DNA of 64,000 nt from Paraburkholderia susongensis (GTDB taxonomy: Bacteria > Pseudomonadota > Gammaproteobacteria > Burkholderiales > Burkholderiaceae): the NCBI RefSeq assembly GCF_900177725.1, contig NZ_FXAT01000002.1, positions 310,001-374,000 of the forward strand, given 5' to 3'. A model generated the notes under the pieces. That model did not search any database. It was not told the origin of the DNA and saw only the letters and a program-made list of their open reading frames with translations. How positions within the stretch are numbered: the stretch's first letter is position 1; each line of letters starts with the position of its first letter. This document shows, one piece after another, positions 51,864 to 60,417 of the stretch. The position numbers and the translations under genes were made by a program.

Positions 51864-54821
51864 ATGCAGCGATACCTTCTTTTATTCATACTCTGGTTCA
51901 TGCCGACCGCGCTGCGGATCGCCGCACGCGTGTTTCCCAGCGTGCGCGAGCACCTTGGGTCGGAAAACCGGGTGATTCAGTTGCGGCTGCGAGACAACAG
52001 TCTCGCGAGACAGATTCATTTCAGAAGCGGCAACATCTCGGCGCGCTGGGGCGCCTCTGCCCAGCCGGACGCTGAACTCGTCTTCATGGATGCGCCTACC
52101 GCGTGCCGGATGCTCGCGCCGACCACCGATCACGCCTTTCTGATCGATGCGCTGAAGAACTTCAAGATCACCCAGGGTGGAAGCGATCAGGCGCTGGTCT
52201 GGTTCGGCCAACTGGTCAATATCATGAAGACGGCCTCGTGGCGCCGGGGCACGAGGATGAAGGACGGCACCACCCGTTACGTGACGCTCACCAACGGCGG
52301 GCCGGTATTCGTGTTTGTGAAGGAAGGCAAGATTATCCGCACAACGCCGATCGATCTGGCCGAGGAAGACGCGCCCAGTTGGACCATCACCGCGAGGGGA
52401 CGCCGATTCTCGCCGGCGAGGCGTGCAACGGTCAGCCCGCACGCACTCTCGCTGAAATCCCTCGTGTACTCCGACAAGCGGATTCTCCACCCGATGAAGC
52501 GGGTCGACTTCGACCCGAAGGGCGAACGCAACCCCCAGAACCGCGGGATTTCCGGGTATGAGCGCATTAGCTGGGACGAGGCGCTCGACATCGTCGCGGC
52601 AGAGATCACGCGCATGAAGCAGCAGCATGGCCCCGGCGCCATCGCCATGGCGACAGGGGCTCACCATCAGTGGGGAAACATCAACTACTACCTGAGCGCC
52701 ATGCAGCGCTTCGGCAACCTGATCGGCTACACGCGCGTCGAAATGAGCCCGATTAGCTGGGAGGGCTGGTACTGGGGTGCGATGCATCACTACGGCAACA
52801 GCCTGCGTCTGGGCACACCGAGCTTTTACGGCACGACCGAGGATTGCCTCGAACACGCCGAGGTGATCGTATTCTGGTCGAGCGATCCCGAGTCGACCAA
52901 CGGCGTCTACGCGGGTTTCGAAGGAACTGAGCGTCGGCTGTGGGCGAAGCAGCTCGGGATCGAGTTCGTCCACATCGACCCGTACCTGACGCAATCCGCG
53001 CAGCTTCTCGGCGGCAAGTGGCTCCCGATCCGCCCTGGCACCGACTCGGCCTTCGCGATCGCGATCATGCACGAGTGGATGGTGAACGAAACCTATGACA
53101 AGGACTACGTAGCGTCGAGAACGACGGGCTTCGACGAGTGGCGCGCCTACGTGCTGGGGGAGGAAGACGGCATCCCCAAAACGCCCGAGTGGCAGGAAGC
53201 CGAAACGGGCATTCCGGCGAAAGACGTCCGCAGCCTTGCCCAGCGATGGGCGTCGAAGAAGACGTACCTCGCGGCCGGCGGCCTGGGCGCGGGTTTTGGC
53301 GGCGCGTGCCGCACGGAAACCGGTGCTCAATGGGCGCGCAGTGTCGTGATGATGATGGCGATGCAAGGTTGGGGAAAACCGGGCATCAACTTCGGCAACC
53401 TGCAGATCGGCGCGCCGCAAGACCTGAACTTCTACTTCCCCGGGTATGCCGAGGGCGGGATCTCGGGCGACCTGAACTACACGGCGAGCGCGGCGCACAA
53501 CTACTGCCGCATGCCTCACATCATCACGATCAATCCGGTGAAGCAGTCCGTGCCTCGCCAGCGGTTTGCCGAGGCGATCACCGAGGGCAAGGCGGACGGC
53601 TACCTGTGGGACGGTTTCTCGACAGAAGGGCAATTCGCCCACTACTCGTACCCCAAGCCGGGTCATTCGCCGATCCACATGCTGTATCGGTACGGTTCCT
53701 CGTCGTTCGGCACGGTCCCGGGATCGAACCGGCTCATCGACGCGTATCGTCACCCGTCACTCGAATTCATCGTCAACCAGTCGATCTGGATGGAGAACGA
53801 GGCTCAGTTTGCCGACGTCATCCTGCCGGCCTGCACGGCGCTCGAGCGCGACGACATCTCCGAATGGGCCAACTGCGGCGGCTATATCCAGCACGCGCAG
53901 AGCCAGCTCAACCACCGGATGATGATCATGCAGCACAAATGCATCGAACCCCTTGGCGAATCCAGATCCGACTACCAGATTTTCCTGGACATCCTCCTGC
54001 GGCTTGGCTATGGCGGGATGTATTCGGAAGGCGGCGGCTCGGAACTGACGTGGTGCGAACGGATGTTCAACTCCACGGATCTGCCCAAGCAGACGACCTG
54101 GAAGAAGTTCCTGAAAAAGGGCTATCACGTCGTGCCGCCGCCCGCGGACCACGACCGCCAACCCGTCGACATGCGCTGGTTCGCCGAGGGGCGCCCCAAG
54201 GATCTACCGGAGGCCAACCCGCTTCCGGGCGTGTATGCGACGAAGTTTGGACAGAGCCTGCCCACGCAATCGGGCAAGTTCGAGTTCGTTCCGTCGAGTC
54301 TGCGCCGCATCGAGAAAATCGATCCCGCACGGCCGGCGGTCAACCGGTACATCAACGGCAATAGCGCCAAGAAGCAGCCGTTTCCTTTGCAGCTCGTGAC
54401 CAACCATCCCGTTTATAGCTTCCATTCCCAGACGGATGGGAAGAACAGCCACATCAGCACCATCAACGAGCACCGGCTGAACGTCGGCGGCTATCGATAC
54501 TGGATCCTGAGAATGAGCCCCCACGACGCGGCTGCGCGAGGATTGAAGTCCGGCGACCTCGTTCGGGTCCACAACGCTCAGGCATCGGTCATCTGTGCGC
54601 TGGACGTTTCCCATCTCGTCACCGAGGGGGTCGCACGCGGCAGCGAGTCCTGTGCCGAACTCGATCTGATCCAGACTTCGGTAGGTCTGGTCGATCGTGG
54701 AGGGTGTCTCAACCTCCTCACGCCCGGCCGAAAAATGAGTGCGACCTCGGACGGGATCATGCCGAACAGTTGCTGGGTGGAGGTGGACAAATGGAACGCG
54801 ACCATGGAGAAAGCAGCATGA
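51864..54821 (+). CDS. Pyrogallol transhydroxylase-like molybdenum enzyme, large subunit, with SCP2-like N-terminal domain
   Basis: This protein of 985 residues has a body (from about residue 137) that follows pyrogallol-phloroglucinol transhydroxylase and resorcinol hydroxylase large subunits, DMSO-reductase family: YERISWDEALDIV, GAHHQWGN (His267-268), SWEGWYWG with Ser298 as likely Mo ligand, IVFWSSDPEST, FYFPGYAEGGISGD and FADVILPACT. No Fe-S Cys motif or Tat signal is seen, so it acts in the cytoplasm. The first 120 residues, absent from the enzymes I know, contain an SCP2-like sterol-carrier domain (about 35-120). Ile297 replaces an aspartate of the characterised enzyme. It overlaps the small-subunit gene by four bases. 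Confidence 0.85.
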   Translation: MQRYLLLFILWFMPTALRIAARVFPSVREHLGSENRVIQLRLRDNSLARQIHFRSGNISARWGASAQPDAELVFMDAPTACRMLAPTTDHAFLIDALKNFKITQGGSDQALVWFGQLVNIMKTASWRRGTRMKDGTTRYVTLTNGGPVFVFVKEGKIIRTTPIDLAEEDAPSWTITARGRRFSPARRATVSPHALSLKSLVYSDKRILHPMKRVDFDPKGERNPQNRGISGYERISWDEALDIVAAEITRMKQQHGPGAIAMATGAHHQWGNINYYLSAMQRFGNLIGYTRVEMSPISWEGWYWGAMHHYGNSLRLGTPSFYGTTEDCLEHAEVIVFWSSDPESTNGVYAGFEGTERRLWAKQLGIEFVHIDPYLTQSAQLLGGKWLPIRPGTDSAFAIAIMHEWMVNETYDKDYVASRTTGFDEWRAYVLGEEDGIPKTPEWQEAETGIPAKDVRSLAQRWASKKTYLAAGGLGAGFGGACRTETGAQWARSVVMMMAMQGWGKPGINFGNLQIGAPQDLNFYFPGYAEGGISGDLNYTASAAHNYCRMPHIITINPVKQSVPRQRFAEAITEGKADGYLWDGFSTEGQFAHYSYPKPGHSPIHMLYRYGSSSFGTVPGSNRLIDAYRHPSLEFIVNQSIWMENEAQFADVILPACTALERDDISEWANCGGYIQHAQSQLNHRMMIMQHKCIEPLGESRSDYQIFLDILLRLGYGGMYSEGGGSELTWCERMFNSTDLPKQTTWKKFLKKGYHVVPPPADHDRQPVDMRWFAEGRPKDLPEANPLPGVYATKFGQSLPTQSGKFEFVPSSLRRIEKIDPARPAVNRYINGNSAKKQPFPLQLVTNHPVYSFHSQTDGKNSHISTINEHRLNVGGYRYWILRMSPHDAAARGLKSGDLVRVHNAQASVICALDVSHLVTEGVARGSESCAELDLIQTSVGLVDRGGCLNLLTPGRKMSATSDGIMPNSCWVEVDKWNATMEKAA

Positions 54822-55663
54822 GCGGCTGGGCACTGATCATCGATGTTTCGCTCTGCATCAACTGCAGAAACTGCGTCATCGCGACCAAGGACGAGTACGC
54901 CGGCAACGCTTTCCCTGGCTATTCGGCGCCGCATCCTCCCGAGGGTCTCGAGACGATCCGGATCGAACGTCATGTTCGCGGGGAAGGCTCGCTCATCGAC
55001 GTCACCTATATTCCGAAGACCTGCAATCATTGCGACGACGCCCCGTGCGTCAAGGCTGCCGCGGACGGTTCCATCTACAAGCGCCCGGACGGTGTGGTGG
55101 TCATCGACCCGGTCAAGTCACGCGGCCGGCGCGATCTGGTCAAAACGTGCCCGTACGGAATGATCGAGTGGAACGATCAGGAACAGGTGCCGCAGAACTG
55201 GAACTTCGACGCTCACCTGCTCGACGCCGGCTGGAAAGAGCCGCGTTGTGCGCAAGCGTGCCCGACGAGAGCGATTCGCGCGCTGAAGGCGGAAGATGCC
55301 GAGTTGCAGGACATCGTCGAAAAGGAGCACCTGTCCGTCATTCACCCTGAGTTCGGCACGAAGCCACGCGTCTTCTACCGCAATCTCGATGATGCGCTTA
55401 GCCATCTGGTAGCGGGCAACGTTTGCGAAGACATCGGCGACGGCCGGTTGCGCAACCTCGAGGGCGTTGAGGTCGTGCTGCACGATTCCGCCGATGGAAG
55501 CGAACGCTCGACAACGACGGACCATTTCGGCGATTTCCGGTTCTCCGGTCTGACTTCGCAGTCCTCAGTCATTGAGCTGCGAGTACGAAAAGATGGGACC
55601 GAAAAAATCATCGCCGCGAGAGAACGCACAGGAAGCGTCAACCTCGGCACGTTGATGTATTGA
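54818..55663 (+). CDS. Transhydroxylase-like small (iron-sulfur) subunit
   Basis: This protein of 281 residues belongs to the 4Fe-4S subunit family of pyrogallol transhydroxylase, with a C-terminal prealbumin-like beta domain (about 205-281, with TTTDHFGDFRFSGL). Cysteines remain at 13, 16, 19, 69, 72, 77, 111, 144 and 148. The fourth Cys of motif I (Thr23) and the CxxC of the last motif (Trp128, Asp131) are missing. Two clusters (13/16/19/148 and 69/72/77/111) can form, but a third cannot. The overlap ATGA with the large-subunit stop shows tight coupling. It carries electrons for, or only stabilises, the large subunit. Confidence 0.85.
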   Translation: MSGWALIIDVSLCINCRNCVIATKDEYAGNAFPGYSAPHPPEGLETIRIERHVRGEGSLIDVTYIPKTCNHCDDAPCVKAAADGSIYKRPDGVVVIDPVKSRGRRDLVKTCPYGMIEWNDQEQVPQNWNFDAHLLDAGWKEPRCAQACPTRAIRALKAEDAELQDIVEKEHLSVIHPEFGTKPRVFYRNLDDALSHLVAGNVCEDIGDGRLRNLEGVEVVLHDSADGSERSTTTDHFGDFRFSGLTSQSSVIELRVRKDGTEKIIAARERTGSVNLGTLMY

Positions 55664-55683
55664 AGTCAAACTGGGAGTCATGC

Positions 55684-56457
55684 ATGCAGCTTAAAGACAA
55701 GGTAGCGGTTATTACGGGCGGGGACAGTGGTATCGGGTTGGCTTCGGCGCGGCTCTTTCTCAACGAAGGCGCGAACGTTGTCGTCATGAGCAACAATGCG
55801 GATACGCTTCGTGCCGCTCATGACCTGTTGGGCGCCAGGGTCGTGACGATCGAGGCGGATGTCACGGACGCTCATGCGCTTGTCGACGCCTTCGCTGAAG
55901 TCGGCCGCCAGTTCGGCCATATCGACGTGCTGCTCGCGAGCGCCGGAGTCGTATCGCCCACCCCTTTGGAAGGCACCTCCAGCGAGCTTGTCGAACGCAT
56001 ACTCAGGATCAACGTCGCCGGGAGCTTCTATACCGTGCAAGCCGCACTGCCATATCTGCGCTCAGGCTCATCGGTCATCCTTATCGGCTCGGTCGTCGCG
56101 ACAATGGGTGTCGGCGGATTCGGCATCTACGCCGCAAGCAAGGCGGGAATCTCCGGCATGGCTCGCGCGCTCGCGTCGGAACTGACGCCGAAAGGCATTC
56201 GCGTCAATACGCTGGTTCCGGGCCCGACTCGCACGCCGATCTGGAACACCATCGCTCAGACAGAGGCGCAGTTGCAGGAGCTGGAAGAGAGCCTCGTCCG
56301 AACCATTCCGATTGGCCGCCTCAACGATGCCGAGGAGGTCGCACAGGCTGCCCTCTTCCTCGCTTCGAATTACTCGAGCAGTATGCAGGCCGCGGAAATG
56401 CTCATCGACGGTGGTGCGTCACGCGCTCCGCAGGGCGCTCCCGCCTATCGCCCATAA
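55684..56457 (+). CDS. Short-chain dehydrogenase/reductase
   Basis: This protein of 257 residues has the cofactor motif TGGDSGIG (residues 12-19), ASAGVV in place of NNAG, the catalytic Ser in LIGSVVATMG and Tyr-Lys in GIYAASKAG. It follows the iron-sulfur subunit by 20 bases with GGGAG before the ATG, so it belongs to the promoter-C operon. It could oxidise or reduce a ring or side-chain alcohol of the transhydroxylase product. The precise substrate is unknown. Confidence 0.85.
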   Translation: MQLKDKVAVITGGDSGIGLASARLFLNEGANVVVMSNNADTLRAAHDLLGARVVTIEADVTDAHALVDAFAEVGRQFGHIDVLLASAGVVSPTPLEGTSSELVERILRINVAGSFYTVQAALPYLRSGSSVILIGSVVATMGVGGFGIYAASKAGISGMARALASELTPKGIRVNTLVPGPTRTPIWNTIAQTEAQLQELEESLVRTIPIGRLNDAEEVAQAALFLASNYSSSMQAAEMLIDGGASRAPQGAPAYRP

Positions 56458-56527
56458 GCGCCAAAAGCCGGAAGAAACCGGGCCGCCGGCGATGAGCATC
56501 GCGCTTGCGCTGAATTGCGCCGTAGCT

Positions 56528-57514
56528 TCAGCGTGCAGAATGCGGGCCGGCGGCGGCCAGCAGTTGCTCGGTGAGAAACATGCCGATGGCGTCGAGCGCT
56601 TGTGCCGATGCCTTCAATCTCCCGATACTGCCGGCGAATCCATGCGGCATGCCCAGCCAGACGTCGAGCCGGGCATCGGTTCCCGCTGCAACGGCGCGCT
56701 CGACATAGCTGCGCGAATCATCGAGCAATACTTCGTCGTCTCCGACGTGAATGCGGACCGGCGGCAAGCCGGAAACGGGTGCGTGGAGCGCGGAAGCCAG
56801 CGGAAACGTCGGGTCGGCGCTCCCCAGATAGGAACGCACCAGTTGCGCCACCTGCGGGAGCGTGAAATACGGATCGGCGTCCGCGCGCGTGAGATAGGTC
56901 TCGCCCGAGAGCGTCAAATCGGTGACCGGCGACAGTGCGGCCACGCCCACGAGAACCGCGTCGTCGGAGACGCTGTCTGCGCTGTCCGCGCCGACGCATG
57001 CGGCGAGTATCAGCGCGAGATTGCCCCCAGCAGAATCTCCCGTGACGGCGATCCGGCGAATTCCCCGTTCGTCGAGTCCGCGATAGCACGCCAGCACATC
57101 GTCGACGGCCGCGGGGAAAGGATGCTCGGGGGCAAGTCGGTAATCCGGGATAAATGCGCTCGCTCCCACCCTCGCGGCGATATGCCCGACTAAATGACGG
57201 AATGCTTTGGCACTTCCCAGGTTGAACCATCCGGCGTGCAGATGGAGAATCGCCTCGTCGGATCGAGCATGCGCAGGATGAACCCAGAGTCCCGGAACGC
57301 CGCCAACCGTGTCAGGTTCGAACGTCACGTCGTCGCGCGGCAATATGCGTTCCATCATCGCATCGAATGGCTCGCGTGCTTCGATGCCCGCCGATACACC
57401 TTTCATGGGGAGCGCGATCGCGCGCGAGGTATTCGTGACCACCCTATCTTCCGGGTCGAGCGGATGAGTGACGACGAAATCCCCCAGTGCACCTTCAGTG
57501 GTCAGACCTTGCAT
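56528..57514 (-). CDS. Alpha/beta hydrolase of the hormone-sensitive lipase type
   Basis: This 328-residue protein has GDSAGGN with the nucleophilic Ser, DYRLAPEHPFPAAVDD, and the catalytic Asp and His in GDDEVLLDD and GMPHGF. The oxyanion motif normally HGGG reads HLHAGW, a variant within the HSL family. It is on the minus strand, convergent with the SDR gene and 300 bases from the next minus-strand gene. It hydrolyses a small ester or lactone, which one is not known. Confidence 0.8.
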   Translation of the reverse strand: MQGLTTEGALGDFVVTHPLDPEDRVVTNTSRAIALPMKGVSAGIEAREPFDAMMERILPRDDVTFEPDTVGGVPGLWVHPAHARSDEAILHLHAGWFNLGSAKAFRHLVGHIAARVGASAFIPDYRLAPEHPFPAAVDDVLACYRGLDERGIRRIAVTGDSAGGNLALILAACVGADSADSVSDDAVLVGVAALSPVTDLTLSGETYLTRADADPYFTLPQVAQLVRSYLGSADPTFPLASALHAPVSGLPPVRIHVGDDEVLLDDSRSYVERAVAAGTDARLDVWLGMPHGFAGSIGRLKASAQALDAIGMFLTEQLLAAAGPHSAR

Positions 57515-57813
57515 GATCAGCTCTTTCGAATCGATGGGTTGTGAATGGCACCGGCCCGTGTCCGATAGACAGCCAGGCGGATTTCCGCGCGGCCGTCTCG
57601 TTTGCGAGTTGACGATGCGAATCTGGCCGGCGTTCAGCCAAACAGCTTGCTGTCGTCCTGGCGGTCCTGGCGATCAGTCATTGCCTGAATGCTACGTCCG
57701 CAATGACGACGCGCCTATCTCCAGGATCACAACGTATCCTTGCTTCTGGCAGAACGATCGGAATCCGTCGGAGCTTTCAATTCACACTTTTCCCGTTCAG
57801 ATCCCAGAGCTCG

Positions 57814-58581
57814 TCATGTCGCGAGAAAACCGCCGTCCACCGCCAGCTCAGCGCCCGTGACGAAGGAGGACTGGTCGGACAGGAGCCACACCGCAGCGGC
57901 GGCGACTTCCTCGGGTAAGCCAATACGCCCGACGGGGTGAGATGTCCTGAGCTTATCGAGCAGGTCGGAAAACTGCGGGTCGGACGTCAGCGCCTGAACC
58001 ATCGGTGTATCCACGGCACCGGGCAGAATGGCGTTAGCGCGGATATTCTGGTGGCCGTAATCAACCGCAGCGCCTTTCGTCAAACCCAATACCCCGCCCT
58101 TCGACCCGCAATAATCGGCCGAGCGCGGCACCGCCACCCGGCCAAGCGCGGACGATGTGTTGACAATGGCGCCCCCGCCGGTTTGCAGCATCGCGCGTAT
58201 CTCGTGTTTCATGCAGAAAAATACGCCGTCATAGTTGACGCTTTGAATGCGGCGCCATTGTGTAGCGCTCAGTTCGTGCAGCAAGACGTTCGTATGGGCG
58301 AGACCGGCGTTGTTAAACGCGCCGTCGAGCCGCCCGAACCTGCCTACCGTTGCCGCCACGAGCGCTTCGGCTTGCGCTTCATCGGCAACGTCTGTCGCCA
58401 CGAAAATCGCCTCGCCGTCCTGCTGGCGGATCGCTGACACGGTGGCGTCGCCCTGCGCCACACCAATGTCGGCGACCACCACGCGCGCTCCCGCCGCGGC
58501 GCACGCAATGGCCGCCGCCCGCCCGATACCCGAGCCACCACCCGTGACGATGATCGCCTTCCCTTCAAGAGCCCGATCCAT
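57814..58581 (-). CDS. Short-chain dehydrogenase/reductase
   Basis: This protein of 255 residues has TGGGSGIG (residues 13-20), NNAGLAH, the catalytic Ser in NTSSALG, Tyr-Lys in YCGSKGG, and a closing AELAVDGG. ATG 58581 has GGAG nine bases upstream. It is the last gene of the leftward promoter-E unit, after an NTF2-like gene and the aromatic acid symporter. It resembles SDRs that dehydrogenate ring diols. Confidence 0.85.
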   Translation of the reverse strand: MDRALEGKAIIVTGGGSGIGRAAAIACAAAGARVVVADIGVAQGDATVSAIRQQDGEAIFVATDVADEAQAEALVAATVGRFGRLDGAFNNAGLAHTNVLLHELSATQWRRIQSVNYDGVFFCMKHEIRAMLQTGGGAIVNTSSALGRVAVPRSADYCGSKGGVLGLTKGAAVDYGHQNIRANAILPGAVDTPMVQALTSDPQFSDLLDKLRTSHPVGRIGLPEEVAAAAVWLLSDQSSFVTGAELAVDGGFLAT

Positions 58582-58602
58582 GCGCTTACGCTCCCTCTGC
58601 AA

Positions 58603-58983
58603 TCAATGCGCGAACAACTGCGCGACGTCGATATAGATACGGTAGTCTTCGATTTGCCTCGCGTGCATCCGCCAGATCGTCACGGCCGGCACGATCAGCG
58701 TGGATCCGTCCTTGCGCGTGTAGGTCACTTCGAGCCGCGAGACAATCACGTTGTCGAATCCCCACACATCCAGCAACTGATGTTTGATGCTGGCAATCAA
58801 TGCCATGAAATTCCTCGAAGCCTCGGCGACATTTGCGCGTCCGACGACAGGCTCTTTATTGGCGTAGATAAACGCGCAGTTTTCCGCGAGGAAAGGCAGC
58901 AGACGTTGCTCGTCCCTCGAATCAACGGCTTCGTACACCTCGGATGCATATTCGAACGCGGCTTTGTGCACCTCGTTGGACAT
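58603..58983 (-). CDS. NTF2/SnoaL-like protein
   Basis: This protein of 126 residues has the NTF2-like fold pattern AAFEYASEVYEAVDSRDEQRLLPFLAENCAFIYANKEPVVGR, with further conserved WGFDNVIVSRLEV and VTIWRM. ATG 58983 has AAGGAG seven bases upstream; the longer frame overlaps the symporter. It is between the symporter and the SDR, 21 bases before the latter. A role as a small isomerase or dehydratase is likely but unproven. Confidence 0.78.
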   Translation of the reverse strand: MSNEVHKAAFEYASEVYEAVDSRDEQRLLPFLAENCAFIYANKEPVVGRANVAEASRNFMALIASIKHQLLDVWGFDNVIVSRLEVTYTRKDGSTLIVPAVTIWRMHARQIEDYRIYIDVAQLFAH

Positions 58984-58997
58984 GTGGAATCTCCTTC

Positions 58998-60341
58998 TCA
59001 AATGGTGATGGCGTACGACGCCGTCACGCGTGACGATGCAAACTGTTTGACCAGCAAAGCAATGCACGAAAGGGCTCCGGCAACGGCGATCGTCGCGAAG
59101 ACACCGACAAACGTAAAATGCCAGCGTACGAGTTCGGCGACGAGAAACGAGCCTGCAATGCCGCCGAAACGCGCTATGCCCAGCATCCACGCGACACCGG
59201 TGCCGCGCCCTTCAGTCGGATAAAAAGCGGCCGCGAGCGCATTCATCGAGGCTTGTGCGGTGTTCGTCAGCACACCTGACACAACGACGATTGGCACGAG
59301 CAAGCCTACGTGCGCGGCCGTCGCTCCGATACAGAAGAGGCTGACCGCGGCGAGTGCGTAGCACGTCGCTATCACGAGATTGGCATTGAAGCGATCCATC
59401 AGCGCGCCGCACAGCACCGCGCCGACCCCACCCAGCGGGAACAGCGCGGAGATGAGCGTCGCGCTCTTCTGGCTCAGGCCCGCATCCCTCAGCAGAATCG
59501 GCATCCAGTTGATTAACGCGTAGATAATCAGGAGACCTGTAAAAGCGGCGAGCCATAGCATCAATGTACCGACGATGTACGGACGCGACAACACAAGGCC
59601 GAGCCCTTTGTCACCTGTTTCCGGCGCATTCTCGGTGAGGACGAAGCGGTGCGCATTGCCTGCTTCTTCGGAGATGCGCGCAAGGATCGCGCGAATGCGC
59701 GCCACGGGCTTGCCGTTTGCGATCATGAAGCGCACGGATTCGGGCATCCTGAGCAACAGTAAGGCCGTGTGAAGTATCGGTGCGATGCCGCCCACGATCA
59801 GCACACTTCGCCAGCCGGCATGGGGAATCAGCCATGCCGCGAGCAGTCCGCCCAAAGCCGCGCCAAGTGGGAAGCCGCAGCACATCAGACTGGTCACCGT
59901 TGCACGGCGCCGGGTTGGGCAGAACTCGTCCATCATGGTCACGGCGCCGGGCATCGCTGCGCCGAGGCCGATGCCGGTCATGAAGCGCAGCACAGTCAGT
60001 TGACCGATGCTCGTCGAGAACGCGGACATGACACAGGCCACACCGAAGAGCAACACGCTCCCAACCATCAGGGACCGTCGTCCAATCCGGTCGGACAATG
60101 GGCCGGACACGAGCGCACCGAACGCGAGGCCGAACAGCGCGGCACTCAGGACCGGCACGAGGTCGGGCCTGGAGAGATGCCACTCGGTCAGTAACGACGG
60201 CGCGATGAAACCGATTGCCGCTGTGTCGAAACCGTCCAGCATGACAATCACGAAGCACATGAAAAAAATGAGTCGTTGAAAGCGGCCGAACGGGTGCTCA
60301 TTAATGAGCTTCTGGGCGTCGACGACCGAAGCACGTTTCAT
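58998..60341 (-). CDS. Aromatic acid:H+ symporter (MFS, AAHS family)
   Basis: This 447-residue inner-membrane transporter has twelve hydrophobic helices. Family signatures are MLDGFDTAAIGFIAPSL in helix 1, the loop 2-3 motif GPLSDRIGRRSLMVG, RFMTGIGLGAAMPGAVT, and the PESVRFM motif. AAHS transporters import benzoates, protocatechuate or similar acids. It is the second gene of the promoter-E unit, after the decarboxylase-like gene and a hairpin at 60395-60417. It is the only intact MFS gene here; three others are remnants. Confidence 0.9.
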   Translation of the reverse strand: MKRASVVDAQKLINEHPFGRFQRLIFFMCFVIVMLDGFDTAAIGFIAPSLLTEWHLSRPDLVPVLSAALFGLAFGALVSGPLSDRIGRRSLMVGSVLLFGVACVMSAFSTSIGQLTVLRFMTGIGLGAAMPGAVTMMDEFCPTRRRATVTSLMCCGFPLGAALGGLLAAWLIPHAGWRSVLIVGGIAPILHTALLLLRMPESVRFMIANGKPVARIRAILARISEEAGNAHRFVLTENAPETGDKGLGLVLSRPYIVGTLMLWLAAFTGLLIIYALINWMPILLRDAGLSQKSATLISALFPLGGVGAVLCGALMDRFNANLVIATCYALAAVSLFCIGATAAHVGLLVPIVVVSGVLTNTAQASMNALAAAFYPTEGRGTGVAWMLGIARFGGIAGSFLVAELVRWHFTFVGVFATIAVAGALSCIALLVKQFASSRVTASYAITI

Positions 60342-60394
60342 CGTTTATCTCCTGCCAATTACACGACGCTGGCGGTCGTCGCGGTAAGCCGTCG

Positions 60395-60417
60395 CGGTAA
60401 GCCCTTGCGGCTTACCG
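60395..60417. repeat. Hairpin between decarboxylase-like and symporter genes
   Basis: CGGTAAGCC and GGCTTACCG form a nine-base stem with a CTTGC loop, abutting the decarboxylase-like stop; a further CGGTAAGCC copy lies 14 bases left. It is an intercistronic attenuator or stabilising element. Confidence 0.45.

Noticed and set aside
51882-53753. A 623-residue open frame on the minus strand
   Set aside because: It is antisense to the transhydroxylase large subunit, whose motifs are clear; the composition is that of a shadow frame.
57515-57813. Small frames in the gap between the lipase-like and SDR genes
   Set aside because: None has a ribosome site or recognisable motif; the region is treated as non-coding.
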